The notes beneath the pieces are model-generated. The model saw nothing but the letters and a program-made list of their open reading frames with translations. It was not told the DNA's origin and did no database searches. A program made the position numbers and the translations under genes. From positions 1-64,000 of the forward strand of contig JAFRFG010000020.1 in the NCBI GenBank assembly GCA_017434455.1: a stretch of DNA of 64,000 bases, read 5' to 3'. Positions 49,613 to 58,493 of this stretch are shown here, one piece after another. This DNA comes from Thermoguttaceae bacterium (lineage in GTDB: Bacteria > Planctomycetota > Planctomycetia > Pirellulales > Thermoguttaceae). Each line of letters starts with the position of its first letter. Positions within the stretch are counted from its first letter, which is position 1.

Positions 49613-51049
49613 ATGAAAATCTCTCGCCGTCGTTTTCTCGCCGCTTCCCTGGCCGCCGGGTCGCTGGCCTTCCCCGCGCCGTTTATCAGTGCCGATCCGA
49701 ACCCATCCGAGAAAATCCGCGTCGGGATTCTCGGCTGCGGGGTGCGTGCCCGCGATCTGCTGGGGACCTTCTCGTCGATTCCCGAAGCCGAGGTCACCGC
49801 TATCTGCGACCCCGATTCCGCCCGTCTGGATGAGGTTGCCGGAAAACATAACATCGCCCGGAAATTCTCCGACCCGCGTGAACTGATCGAGCTGAACGAT
49901 ATCGATGTCGTCGTGGCGGCCGTCTGCAACCATTGGCACTGCTTAGCGGCGGTGCTGGCGATGCAGGCCGGCAAGGACGTCTATGTTGAAAAGCCGCTGG
50001 CGCACAATCAGTGGGAGGGGGCTCAGGTCGTCAAGGCGGCCCGCAAGTACGACCGGATCTGCCAGGTCGGGATGCAGCAGCGATCCGACCCGATGCAGGC
50101 CGAGGTGAAGAAGTTCCTCCACGAGGAAAAGGCGATCGGTGAGCTGCTGTGCTGCCGCGTCAATCACTATTCGGTCCGTGTCTCGATCGGCAAGCGCTCG
50201 ACCCCGCTGGAATTCCCGGAAACGGTCAATAAGGACGTCTGGCTCGGCCCCGCCGCCGATGAGCCGATCTACCGCGAGAAACTCCAGTACGACTGGCATT
50301 GGGACTGGAATACCGGCAACGGCGAGATGGGGAACTGGGGGATCCACGTCCTCGACGATGTCCGCAACGTCGTTCTGCGCGACCAGGTCGCTCTTCCCAA
50401 GCGGGTGATGGCCGGCGGGGCGCGCGTGATTTACGACGACGCCGGACAGACCCCCAATATGAACTTCGTCTATTACGATACCGACGTGATGCCGGTCGTC
50501 TTCGGGATGTCGAACCTTCAGGCCAACGATAACCCGAAGAGCGCCGGGGCGCACCCCGGGCCGGGTTCGGGGCATATCGTCTACGGCGAGGGGGGACGCC
50601 TGGAAGGACGGCGCGGCGGCTCGGTCGCCTACGACGCCGACGGCAACGAGATTCGCCGCTTCAAGGGGACCGGCGGGCAGGCCGAGCACATGCGCAACTT
50701 CCTCGACGCGGTGGTCGCCCACGACCGCTCGATCCTCAACGCCGAGGCCGAGGTCGGGAACGATTCGTGCGGCTGGTGCAATGTGACGAACATCGCCTCT
50801 CGGATCGGTCACCCCTACGACAAGAGCCAGACCAAGGCGGTTCCCGAATCGGTCGGGATCTGGAACGAGGTGATCGCCGGTCACGAAGAGCTGCTTGCCA
50901 CCTACGACACCACGATGGAGGAGCTCGGCTTCAAACTCAGCCCGATGCTCGAAATCGAGGACGGCAAGTTCCTCGGCGAGGACGCCGATCAGGCCAACGC
51001 CCTGCTGAAGCGGACCTTCCGCAGCGGGTTTGAGTTCCCGGAAGTGTGA
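49613..51049 (+). CDS. Tat-exported Gfo/Idh/MocA oxidoreductase (copy 1)
   Basis: A 478-residue protein with a twin-arginine signal (MKISRRRFLAASLAAGSLAF). The Rossmann domain starts IRVGILGCGVRARDLLG, and the EKPLAHN segment is the family EKP motif. The second domain carries WHWDWNTGNGEMGNWGIHVLDD. Tat export implies that it folds with bound NAD(P) and acts outside the cytoplasm. Family members oxidise or epimerise sugars, or hydrolyse glycosides by a transient-oxidation route (GH109-type). It is head to head with a glycosidase, suggesting that both act on one glycan. AAAGGG precedes the ATG. Confidence 0.9.
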   Translation: MKISRRRFLAASLAAGSLAFPAPFISADPNPSEKIRVGILGCGVRARDLLGTFSSIPEAEVTAICDPDSARLDEVAGKHNIARKFSDPRELIELNDIDVVVAAVCNHWHCLAAVLAMQAGKDVYVEKPLAHNQWEGAQVVKAARKYDRICQVGMQQRSDPMQAEVKKFLHEEKAIGELLCCRVNHYSVRVSIGKRSTPLEFPETVNKDVWLGPAADEPIYREKLQYDWHWDWNTGNGEMGNWGIHVLDDVRNVVLRDQVALPKRVMAGGARVIYDDAGQTPNMNFVYYDTDVMPVVFGMSNLQANDNPKSAGAHPGPGSGHIVYGEGGRLEGRRGGSVAYDADGNEIRRFKGTGGQAEHMRNFLDAVVAHDRSILNAEAEVGNDSCGWCNVTNIASRIGHPYDKSQTKAVPESVGIWNEVIAGHEELLATYDTTMEELGFKLSPMLEIEDGKFLGEDADQANALLKRTFRSGFEFPEV

Positions 51050-51079
51050 GAAAACGCTTTTTCAAGCGTGAACGCGGAT

Positions 51080-51122
51080 AAAAAACGCGCGCCCCTGGTA
51101 TTTTGGGGGCGCGCGTTTTTTT
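51080..51122. terminator. Bidirectional intrinsic terminator
   Basis: A 10-bp GC stem CGCGCGCCCC (51086-51095) and GGGGCGCGCG (51106-51115), flanked by A-runs and T-runs. It ends the Gfo/Idh gene on the plus strand and the second glycosidase on the minus strand. Confidence 0.93.
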
Positions 51123-51143
51123 GTGGGCCGGTTTCGGACGGGG

Positions 51144-52655
51144 TTATTTCTTCGCCGCTTCGGCCTCGAGGAACTTCACGTACTCGCTCTTTTCAAGATC
51201 GAGGTTCGAGCGGTCGGTGATGAACACCGGCGCGTCGTAGACCGGGATATCGTGAAAGATCGTCGAGGGGGTCTCGCCGCCGGTGGTCTGGTAACTATCC
51301 GGCGCGATGGCGTAGGCGTCGCCGGTGATCAGATCGACCCAGACCGGGTCGTCAAACGTCATCCCTTTGGCGGTGATCGTCGCGGGGGTCGTCTGGTTCG
51401 TGTCGGCCGGGACCGAGGACATATCCCAGAAGAAGATCAGCGGCCGAAGGTTGTCGACAAAGCGGGCGGTTCGCGCGTAGACCTGCTTTTCGCACTGCAC
51501 CTCGGGATCGGCATCGTCGAGCAGCTGGAGGTTGTCGTTAAAGACCGAGACCACATTCTGGACGGCGTAGTAGGCGGTCTTCACCTTGAGGACTTTGAAC
51601 CCCTTGGAGGCGCGGTCGGTTTTGATCAGCCCTTTGGTGTTGATTCCGTTGAGCCAGGAGGTGGTTCGGTACTCGAAGTCGGCGATCGTGAATACGCCCG
51701 AATCGGCGCCGTGGCCGAAGTCGCCGAGCATCCGGCGGGTGTCCCACTTGGCCTGCGTCAATTCGGTCCAGGGATAGCGGTTCAGCGCGCCGATCGGTCC
51801 CCACTGCGACATCGTCCCCGACTCCCCCTGCCACAGACGGATCGTCGGCGAATAGGAGCGAATCACTTCCCGCATCTTCTCCACCGGCGGGTAGGCCGTG
51901 TCGGGGTTGGGGGTGTAGTGGTGATAGACGATCGCGCTGATCAGATCGAGTTTGTCGCGCTGCTTGAGGTATTCCAAGAACGGCCCGACTTTGTCGTAGT
52001 CGCTTTGCATCAGCGCCAGGGCGGAGACCTCGGCGTCTGGTATCTCGCGCTTGATGACCTCGGCGGTTCGGACGGTGAAGGCGAAGAACGTCTCGGGTGG
52101 GTTCAGCCCAAAGTTCGGCTCGTTCCAGACACACCACTCGTGGATCTTGTCTTTATAGCGGCGCGCCGTGAGGGTGACCCACTTGTCCCAGGCGGCCAGT
52201 CCCTCTTCGGAGGTCGGGATGCCGCCGGCCAGCGATCGGCCCCCGCCGCCGGGGTAGATCGGGTTGCCGTAGCTGGTCTCGAACCAGATCTCCAGGCCGC
52301 GGCTTCGCGCGTCGTCGATGATGTAGTCGAGCCAGGCGAAATCGTAGATCCCCGGCTCTTTCTCGGTTCGGGCCCAGCCCCCCTGCAGACGGATGCGGCA
52401 GATCCCCAGCGGGGCGAGGTATTCTTTGTACGAGTCGTAGCTGGCGTACTCGCGGTCGAGGACCTCGCAGCCGATGGTCCATCGGCTGGTGGAGATTTCA
52501 TTGACCGACTTGGGAACCAGCGTCCCGACCGGGACAAGGCCCGGGGAGAGGGTCGTCTGGACCCGGGTCGGGGAGTCGTCAATCACCGGCTCGGCGGCGG
52601 CAGCCGCGCAGACGAGGAGGAAAAGGGGCAACAGTATGGCAGTATGTTTGGTCAT
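51144..52655 (-). CDS. Secreted clan GH-A glycosidase, GH39-like (copy 2)
   Basis: A 503-residue paralogue of the glycosidase at 47866, highly similar from the mature N-terminus to the end. Catalytic WCVWNEPNFG and LWQGESGTM are kept. Differences cluster in the signal peptide (MTKHTAILLPLFLLVCAAAA), around a loop following the region IADFEYRTTSWLNG, and at the C-terminal tail. Unlike copy 1 it is not followed by other operon genes but by a terminator. It is divergent from the Gfo/Idh gene at 52867. Confidence 0.85.
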   Translation of the reverse strand: MTKHTAILLPLFLLVCAAAAAEPVIDDSPTRVQTTLSPGLVPVGTLVPKSVNEISTSRWTIGCEVLDREYASYDSYKEYLAPLGICRIRLQGGWARTEKEPGIYDFAWLDYIIDDARSRGLEIWFETSYGNPIYPGGGGRSLAGGIPTSEEGLAAWDKWVTLTARRYKDKIHEWCVWNEPNFGLNPPETFFAFTVRTAEVIKREIPDAEVSALALMQSDYDKVGPFLEYLKQRDKLDLISAIVYHHYTPNPDTAYPPVEKMREVIRSYSPTIRLWQGESGTMSQWGPIGALNRYPWTELTQAKWDTRRMLGDFGHGADSGVFTIADFEYRTTSWLNGINTKGLIKTDRASKGFKVLKVKTAYYAVQNVVSVFNDNLQLLDDADPEVQCEKQVYARTARFVDNLRPLIFFWDMSSVPADTNQTTPATITAKGMTFDDPVWVDLITGDAYAIAPDSYQTTGGETPSTIFHDIPVYDAPVFITDRSNLDLEKSEYVKFLEAEAAKK

Positions 52656-52729
52656 AGAGCGATTGCGGAAAATAATCTTTTAGGGATTGCCTTTAACGTG
52701 GTTTCCCGGCACGGGAGTTTCATGACGCG

Positions 52730-52759
52730 ATTATACGCGATGGGGGCGGCACATTTCAA
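52730..52759 (-). promoter_or_regulatory. Promoter of glycosidase copy 2 (cassette 2)
   Basis: On the minus strand, -35 TTGAAA (52754-52759), an 18-base spacer, -10 TATAAT (52730-52735), the same boxes and spacing as in cassette 1 although the spacer bases differ. Confidence 0.75.
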
Positions 52760-52797
52760 CCGAAGGGGGCACTGCTCTTTTTTTCCGCGGGCCGCTG

Positions 52798-52806
52798 TGC
52801 TATGCT
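52798..52806 (+). promoter_or_regulatory. Extended -10 promoter of Gfo/Idh gene (cassette 2)
   Basis: TG-C-TATGCT, the same extended -10 as in cassette 1, 60 bases before the ATG at 52867. Confidence 0.55.
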
Positions 52807-52866
52807 TTTGATTAAATAAGTGATTTAAGATATTCCCTGCCGGAGGATCAAAACGAAAGGGTCTTT

Positions 52867-54303
52867 ATGAAAATCTCACGCCGCCGTTTTCTCGCCGTCT
52901 CCTTGGCCGCCGGGGCGCTCCCCTTCCCCGCCCCGTATATCAGCGCCGACACAAACAGCTGCGGCAAGGTGCGGCTCGGGATGCTCGGCTGCGGGATTCG
53001 GGGCAATCAGCTTTTAAAGGAGTTCTCGGCGATTCCCGAGGTCGAGATCGCCGCGGTCTGCGATCCCGATTCTTCCCGATTGGACGAGACGGCTGAGAAG
53101 TTCAATGTCCCCAGAAAGTTTACCGATCCGCGCGAGCTTATCGTTTCAGACGGCGTCGACGCCGTCGCGGCGGCGGTCTGCAACCATTGGCACTGCTTAG
53201 CGGCGGTGCTGGCGATGCGCTCCGGCAAAGACGTTTATGTTGAAAAGCCGCTGGCGCACAACCAGTGGGAGGGGGCCCAGGTCGTCAAGGCGGCCCGCGT
53301 GTACGACCGGATCTGCCAGGTCGGGATGCAGCAGCGCTCCGACCCGATGCAGGCGCAAATCAAGCGGTTCCTTCATGAGGAAAAGGGGATCGGGGAACTG
53401 CTTTGCTGCCGCGTCAACCGCTATGATGTGCGCCCCTCGGTCGGAAAACGGGCGACCCCGCTGGAATTCCCGCCGGAGGTCAACAAGGATGTCTGGCTCG
53501 GTCCGGCCGCCGATGTGCCGATCTATCGCGAGAAGCTCCAGTACGACTGGCATTGGGATTGGAATACCGGCAACGGCGAGGTCGGGGCGTGGGGGATCCA
53601 TATCCTCGACGATGTGCGAAACGTCGCTCTTCTCGACCGGGTTGCCCTCCCCAAACGGGTGATGGCCGGCGGGGCGCGCGTCATCTACAATGACGCCGCC
53701 GAAACCCCCAATGTCTGCTTCGCCTGGTACGATACCGGCAGTGTGCCGATCGTGCTGGGACTGTCGAATCTTCAGACCAAAGATGATCCGACGGACCCCG
53801 GACCGTTCACCGGGCCGGGGTCGGGGTATATTCTCTACGGTCAGGGGGGACGTCTGGAAGGACGGCGGGCCGGCGCGATCGTCTACGACAACGAGGGGAA
53901 AGAGATACGCCGCTTCAAGGGAACCGGGGGCCAGGCCGAACACGCCAGGAACTTCATCGACGCGGTTTTGGCCCATGACAGCTCACTGCTTCACGCCGAC
54001 GCGAAGACCGGGAACGATTCGTGCGGCTGGTGCAACTTAGTCGATATCGCCACCCGGACGGGGCACGAACTGGACAAGAGCCAGATGGCCGAAGTCGGCG
54101 ATCCGGCGGGAGTTTGGAACGACGTCATCGCCGGTTGTGAGGCATTGCTGGCCACTTACGATACCTCGATGGAGCAGCTCGGCTTTAAGCTCAGCTCGGT
54201 ACTGGAAATCGAGGACGGCCGGTTCCTCGGCGAGGACGCCGAAAGGGCGAACGCCCTGCTGAAGCGAACCTATCGTGATGAATTCCGGTTCCCTGAAATT
54301 TAA
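52867..54303 (+). CDS. Tat-exported Gfo/Idh/MocA oxidoreductase (copy 2)
   Basis: A 478-residue paralogue, exactly as long as copy 1. The Tat signal is MKISRRRFLAVSLAAGALPF; the NAD-binding loop is VRLGMLGCGIRGNQLLK; EKPLAHN and WHWDWNTGNGEVGAWGIHIL are kept. It is clearly more diverged from its partner than the two glycosidases are from each other, especially around residues 35-100 and 280-320. The ribosome site AAAGGGTC is the same. It ends at a terminator shortly after the stop. Confidence 0.9.
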   Translation: MKISRRRFLAVSLAAGALPFPAPYISADTNSCGKVRLGMLGCGIRGNQLLKEFSAIPEVEIAAVCDPDSSRLDETAEKFNVPRKFTDPRELIVSDGVDAVAAAVCNHWHCLAAVLAMRSGKDVYVEKPLAHNQWEGAQVVKAARVYDRICQVGMQQRSDPMQAQIKRFLHEEKGIGELLCCRVNRYDVRPSVGKRATPLEFPPEVNKDVWLGPAADVPIYREKLQYDWHWDWNTGNGEVGAWGIHILDDVRNVALLDRVALPKRVMAGGARVIYNDAAETPNVCFAWYDTGSVPIVLGLSNLQTKDDPTDPGPFTGPGSGYILYGQGGRLEGRRAGAIVYDNEGKEIRRFKGTGGQAEHARNFIDAVLAHDSSLLHADAKTGNDSCGWCNLVDIATRTGHELDKSQMAEVGDPAGVWNDVIAGCEALLATYDTSMEQLGFKLSSVLEIEDGRFLGEDAERANALLKRTYRDEFRFPEI

Positions 54304-54332
54304 ATTTCATTGCCTGCCGCAGAGGTAATAAT

Positions 54333-54374
54333 AAGCGCGCCCCTGCCGCCGAGAGGCGAGGGACGCGCTTTTTT
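54333..54374 (+). terminator. Intrinsic terminator after Gfo/Idh copy 2
   Basis: AAGCGCG (54333-54339) pairs with CGCGCTT (54364-54370), with an inner CCCT/AGGG and CC/GG stem, followed by Ts through 54374. It lies 30 bases after the stop. Confidence 0.8.
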
Positions 54375-54402
54375 CTTCAAACAGGCGGTTCGCTTTCTGC
54401 CG

Positions 54403-55608
54403 TTAGAACAGGCGGGCGTACTGCGGAAGATCACCGACCAGCGGACGGAGGTATTCCAGGCACTTGTCGGTCACGTAGAGACGATCGGCGCAAATGAAGT
54501 CATCGGGCATCGGCTTTTCACCGTTGGCGACCTCCGAAAGCGGGGCAGTGCCGAAGGTGATCTCGTAGGGATGGTTCGAGACACGCTCCATCGTCACCAT
54601 CACGCCGCTTTTCCCTTCGATCGCCAGCTCGACGGCACGGTGGCCGCACTGCCACGCCTCGGTCACGTCGCGCTCGGTCGTACGGTCGGCGGCGGACATC
54701 TGCAGGGATTCGGTCACCTGGAACTCACCGCGCCAGCCGAATTCCTGGTGGATCATCTGGTGCAGAACCATCGCGGCGCTGGTGCCGCCCATGGCGCCGA
54801 ACTCTTTGTTCTTGAACTTGTCGGAGGTCTGCGAGGCGCTGACCGGACTGCCGTCGGGATAGCAGACCCCTTCACCGCAGACGATACTGACCCAGCCGTA
54901 CTTGTCGTAGGCCTCTTTGACCTCTTTGAGGAACTGCTCGCGGATGAACGGACGTTCAGGGACCAAGATAATGTGCGGAGCGGAATCTTCCGAGGTCTTG
55001 GCGCAGGCGGCCGCGGCGGGGAGCCAGCCGGCGCTGCGGCCGACCGTCTGGAAGATGACGTACTGGTCGACTTTCTTCATATCGCGGGCCAGGATACCGG
55101 CCTGGAGGACCGACAGCGCCACGTAGCGGGCCGCCGACGGGAAACCGGGGGTGTGGTCGGTGGCGAACAGGTCGTTGTCGACCGTCTTCGGAACGCCGAT
55201 GCCGCGCAGTTCGTAACCCTGCTGACGGCAGTACTCCTCGACGCGGTGGATCGTGTCCATCGTGTCGTTGCCGCCGATGAGGAAGTAGTAGCGGATGTTG
55301 TTCTTGCGCAGAAGATCGAGCACGGGGGCGAAATCTTCCTGCTGCATCTTATGACGGCAGCTTCCCAGGGCGCTGGCCGGCGTCTTTTTGAGGTTCTCGA
55401 TCAGTTCCTTCGGGCGGCTCCCCAGGTCGATGATCTTCTCTTGCATGAACCCTTCGATCCCGTGCTGCATCCCCAGGACGCGGTCGATCTGGCTTTCCTC
55501 GTTCGACTTGCCAAGCTCCAGACAGCCCTGAATCACACCGCAAAGCGAGGCGTTGATCACCGATGTCGGCCCACCACTTTGGCCGATGATGGCGTTTCCG
55601 CGGAACAT
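54403..55608 (-). CDS. pfp: 6-phosphofructokinase, pyrophosphate-type
   Basis: A 401-residue phosphofructokinase. It phosphorylates fructose 6-phosphate. GQSGGPTSVINASLCG forms the donor loop. IGGNDTMDT replaces the ATP-type GGDG, and PKTVDNDLFATD carries the Lys and catalytic Asp of PPi-dependent enzymes. VGRSAGWLPAAAA and MERVSNHPYEITF complete the sugar site. The donor is inferred from these residues. It is transcribed alone with a 143-base gap to the SNF2 gene upstream. Confidence 0.88.
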   Translation of the reverse strand: MFRGNAIIGQSGGPTSVINASLCGVIQGCLELGKSNEESQIDRVLGMQHGIEGFMQEKIIDLGSRPKELIENLKKTPASALGSCRHKMQQEDFAPVLDLLRKNNIRYYFLIGGNDTMDTIHRVEEYCRQQGYELRGIGVPKTVDNDLFATDHTPGFPSAARYVALSVLQAGILARDMKKVDQYVIFQTVGRSAGWLPAAAACAKTSEDSAPHIILVPERPFIREQFLKEVKEAYDKYGWVSIVCGEGVCYPDGSPVSASQTSDKFKNKEFGAMGGTSAAMVLHQMIHQEFGWRGEFQVTESLQMSAADRTTERDVTEAWQCGHRAVELAIEGKSGVMVTMERVSNHPYEITFGTAPLSEVANGEKPMPDDFICADRLYVTDKCLEYLRPLVGDLPQYARLF

Positions 55609-55751
55609 AACAAAAACCTTTCGTTAAAATGTCTTGATGGGATGTACTCCCCGCCGGCGGCCGCCCGAAGGCGCCGCCGCGCGGTGTTGTCCTACGGTTG
55701 TAATTCTACCTAGAAACCGGGGGGCCGTCAAACGAAAGACGATTCGGCCGT

Positions 55752-57509
55752 TTACTTCTTCTTTTTCTTGATTTTGAGGTTGAACAGCCCAAAGATCTCT
55801 TCCTGGCTGAGTCCCATCTTCGATTCGGCCCCGACCGCGCCGGAGAGGATCGTCTCGGAAAGGAGCCGCTTGGTCTGAAGAATCCGATCGATCTTTTCTT
55901 CGATTGTCCCGACGGTGCAAAAGCGGGAGACCGTCACCGGACCGGCGGCGCCGATACGGTGCGCGCGGTTGATCGCCTGGTCCTCGATCGCCGGATTCCA
56001 CCATCGATCGAAGAGGAAAACATAACCGGCGAACTGAAGATTCAGCCCGACGCTGCCGGCGCCGTAACTCATTAAAATGACATGCTTGTCGGGGTCTTCC
56101 CGGAACTGCCGCAGGACCGCGTCCCGCTCGCCGTTGGGGATCTGGCCGTGATACTCCAGCGGGCCGAACGGCTCCATCGCGACCCGTATGCGGCGCAGCG
56201 ACTCGACCCACTGACTGAAGACAATCGCCTTTTGCCCCGAGGCGGCCACCTCCTCGATATCGGCGAGGAGACGCTCGAGTTTGGCGCTTTCGCCGGTGGC
56301 GGGATCGAAATTGCAGATCTGCTTGAGCCGAGTGATCAGCTCGAAGGCGTGGTGCATCGTCACCGAATCGCCCAAGCTGTTGAGGCGAATCTCCCCCGCC
56401 TCCACCGCAAGGCGGTACGATTCGGCCTGTTCGGGAAGGAGGTCAATACTGGCGTCACGATAGAGTTTCGGGGGAAGGTCTTTGAGGACCTGTGATTTTG
56501 TTCTTCGAAGGATATGCTCTCCGACCGCCTCACTCATCGCTCGGGGGGAAAGCCCCGAAATGGAGGTCCCCGGGGCGAGAAATTCGAAGATACTGACCAG
56601 ATCCTCCGAGGAGTTCTCCACCGGTGTTCCGGTCAAAGCCCAGTTGCGCCGGCGGGGGATCGCCGCGGCCGCGTCGAAGGTGGCGCTGTGGCGGTTTTTG
56701 ATCCGCTGTGACTCGTCGAGGACGACGAGATCGAATTTTTTCGGCTGACCGCCGTCGGCGGCGTACTCGTAGAATTCCCGATCGCGGCCGAGGATTTCGT
56801 AATTGGCGATCCGAACCGGGGCGTGCGACTGCTGCCAGTACCAGCGGCGGCGCGATTCCTTCCCCTCGATCACCTCGACCGGGATCTCGGGGGCCCAAAG
56901 CGCGAATTCCCGCTTCCAGTTGCTGACCAGCGGTTTCGGACAGACAAGCAAAACACGGCTGATCTCGCCGCGGCGCAGCAGAAGACGAATCGACATGATC
57001 GACTGCATCGTCTTCCCCAGCCCCATCTCGTCGGCCAAAATGGCGAAATGCGCGCTGTATAAAAAGGCGATCCCCTGTTTTTGATAGGGGAACGGCGCGA
57101 ACGGCATCTCGAGCTGCTTGTTCTTGATCAGATTTTCGATCGGCGGCTGAAGGAGATACTGAAGGCGATCCTCCAGCCGAATCGCGTCCTCGGGGACGCG
57201 GATACGGGTTCGCGACGCCGCCTCGGCGGAAAGGTCGGCCTCGATGGGGCATTTTCTCGGCGCGAAGGATTCTTCCGCGCCCCCGAAGTTATCTTCCGGC
57301 GCGTCGAGCGGCTCTTGAGGGTCGTCGTGCCGCTGGACTTGCGAGTCGTCGGTGAACAGAAAACTGCGAACACGGGGGCGGCGGTGCTTGCGGACGATCA
57401 GGGAGCTGATTCTCGGGCGGGGAAAATGGTCGAGACCGCCGCGGATCGAGTGGACCACAATGGGAGGAGTTTCACTTTCGGTCGGGAATGTCGTTACAGG
57501 TACGGTCAC
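55752..57509 (-). CDS. SNF2-family helicase
   Basis: A 585-residue SNF2 ATPase. An N-terminal region of about 130 residues is unassigned. Walker A is DEMGLGKT, the Walker B box is DESQ (VVLDESQRIK, a common SNF2 variant), motif III is ALTGTPVEN, and motifs V-VI are AGSVGLNLQ and INRAHRIG. It ends in a Lys-rich tail (LKIKKKKK). GTG at 57509 is used as start because no earlier ATG fits. Role unknown: DNA repair, transcription recycling or chromatin-like remodelling. It is not related in sequence detail to the SNF2 protein of the defence island. It lies 21 bases after the unknown gene at 57531. Confidence 0.87.
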   Translation of the reverse strand: MTVPVTTFPTESETPPIVVHSIRGGLDHFPRPRISSLIVRKHRRPRVRSFLFTDDSQVQRHDDPQEPLDAPEDNFGGAEESFAPRKCPIEADLSAEAASRTRIRVPEDAIRLEDRLQYLLQPPIENLIKNKQLEMPFAPFPYQKQGIAFLYSAHFAILADEMGLGKTMQSIMSIRLLLRRGEISRVLLVCPKPLVSNWKREFALWAPEIPVEVIEGKESRRRWYWQQSHAPVRIANYEILGRDREFYEYAADGGQPKKFDLVVLDESQRIKNRHSATFDAAAAIPRRRNWALTGTPVENSSEDLVSIFEFLAPGTSISGLSPRAMSEAVGEHILRRTKSQVLKDLPPKLYRDASIDLLPEQAESYRLAVEAGEIRLNSLGDSVTMHHAFELITRLKQICNFDPATGESAKLERLLADIEEVAASGQKAIVFSQWVESLRRIRVAMEPFGPLEYHGQIPNGERDAVLRQFREDPDKHVILMSYGAGSVGLNLQFAGYVFLFDRWWNPAIEDQAINRAHRIGAAGPVTVSRFCTVGTIEEKIDRILQTKRLLSETILSGAVGAESKMGLSQEEIFGLFNLKIKKKKK

Positions 57510-57530
57510 TTTACCGGAGAGCTTCTTTAA

Positions 57531-58112
57531 CTACTTCTGTGACTCTTGGATAGCCATGGTGATCCGATCGAACGGCTCGGCCAGATCGACGTTGCCGACG
57601 TACATCTCCAGCCCCGTCTTGATCCGCCCCCTGCGGTCGGGATCGCCCCAGATCGTCTTGAGGACCGCCAGGCGATCGGTGTGGAGTGCGTCGGGGGGAA
57701 GCTCGACCCAGTCGTCGGTTCGAAGCCCCTTGAGAGTCTCCGGATCGCAGGCGCTAAACCCCTCGGCGATCGGGGAACCGGAGGGGAAAAGCATCATCAC
57801 CGGCTTTGGGGTGACCGTCTGCAGCGACAGGACATAGGGGGAATTCGTCATAATGGCGAAACAGTCGAGAGATGTCTTGCGCAAAAGCGCGTCGGCGATC
57901 TGTCGGCCGTAGAGAAACGCCTGGAGCGAGGCGCCGTAGAGGATCTCCTGCGCCGGATTGGGGCAGACCGGGACGGTACAGTGAAACTCCTTCGGATGCC
58001 CGAGCCGGTCGATGATCAGCAGCCCCCCCACCAGACCGGTCTTAACGCTTCCCAGGACCGAAATGAATCCGAGTCTGGCGTTTTCCTCTGTCAGCTGGCT
58101 TGTTTCCGCCAT
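57531..58112 (-). CDS. Hypothetical protein, probably planctomycete-specific
   Basis: A 193-residue soluble protein without a recognised domain. It contains an alternating hydrophobic-strand and helix pattern (LGFISVLGSVKTGLVGGLLI, VPVCPNPAQEILYGASLQAF) and a conserved-looking DDWVELPPDAL. It has no signal peptide. GGAAAG precedes the ATG at 58112. It is co-directional with, and close to, the SNF2 gene, so the two may be co-expressed. Confidence 0.75.
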   Translation of the reverse strand: MAETSQLTEENARLGFISVLGSVKTGLVGGLLIIDRLGHPKEFHCTVPVCPNPAQEILYGASLQAFLYGRQIADALLRKTSLDCFAIMTNSPYVLSLQTVTPKPVMMLFPSGSPIAEGFSACDPETLKGLRTDDWVELPPDALHTDRLAVLKTIWGDPDRRGRIKTGLEMYVGNVDLAEPFDRITMAIQESQK

Positions 58113-58342
58113 CGATGATGACTTTCCACTGCGTGATCGATCTGTTTTCCCGGCACCGGGGAGTTGCTCCCCGCTAGGGGAGTCAATCGGGCAAAACGGC
58201 CGGGGGCTTTAAAAGAAACACAAAGAGGATAATCGGCGCGGATCAGGGGAATTTTAACGGATTTGAGCGATTTTTCGGTGTTGCCAATTCTCTGAAATAA
58301 TACCTCTGGGGAAGATTCCTCATGAAAAAATGCTCGAAATGC

Positions 58343-58371
58343 TCGACAAAACTTAAAAGGTGGTTTACTAT
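58343..58371 (+). promoter_or_regulatory. Sigma-70-type promoter of the coiled-coil gene
   Basis: -35 TCGACA (58343-58348), a 17-base spacer, -10 TACTAT (58366-58371). It gives a leader of about 115 bases before the ATG at 58494. Confidence 0.6.
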
Positions 58372-58389
58372 AGAGGCTAACTAAGGTTC

Positions 58390-58419
58390 GTCGGGCACGG
58401 GTACCCTTGGTGCCCCGAC
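58390..58419 (+). other. Stable hairpin at the start of the leader
   Basis: GTCGGG (58390-58395) pairs with CCCGAC (58414-58419), extended by CAC/GTG with one bulged C; the loop contains GGGTACCC. It would form at the 5' end of the mRNA from the promoter at 58343 and could act as a stability or attenuation element. Confidence 0.4.
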
Positions 58420-58493
58420 AGCCCTCCCAACCGCGGCGCCGAATGGTACCGGAGCCGAGAGTTCCCAACCAACAGAAGACGAACTACTGAGCT

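Larger units (their letters stand above)
58113..58493. other. 380-base divergent intergenic region
   Basis: No gene is supported. It holds the ribosome site of the minus-strand gene, the plus-strand promoter at 58343-58371 and the leader hairpin at 58390-58419. Confidence 0.5.

Noticed and set aside
55752..57509. SNF2 helicase at 55.8 kb as part of the defence island
   Set aside because: It is 33 kb away, has a DESQ box and different architecture, and its neighbours are not defence-like.
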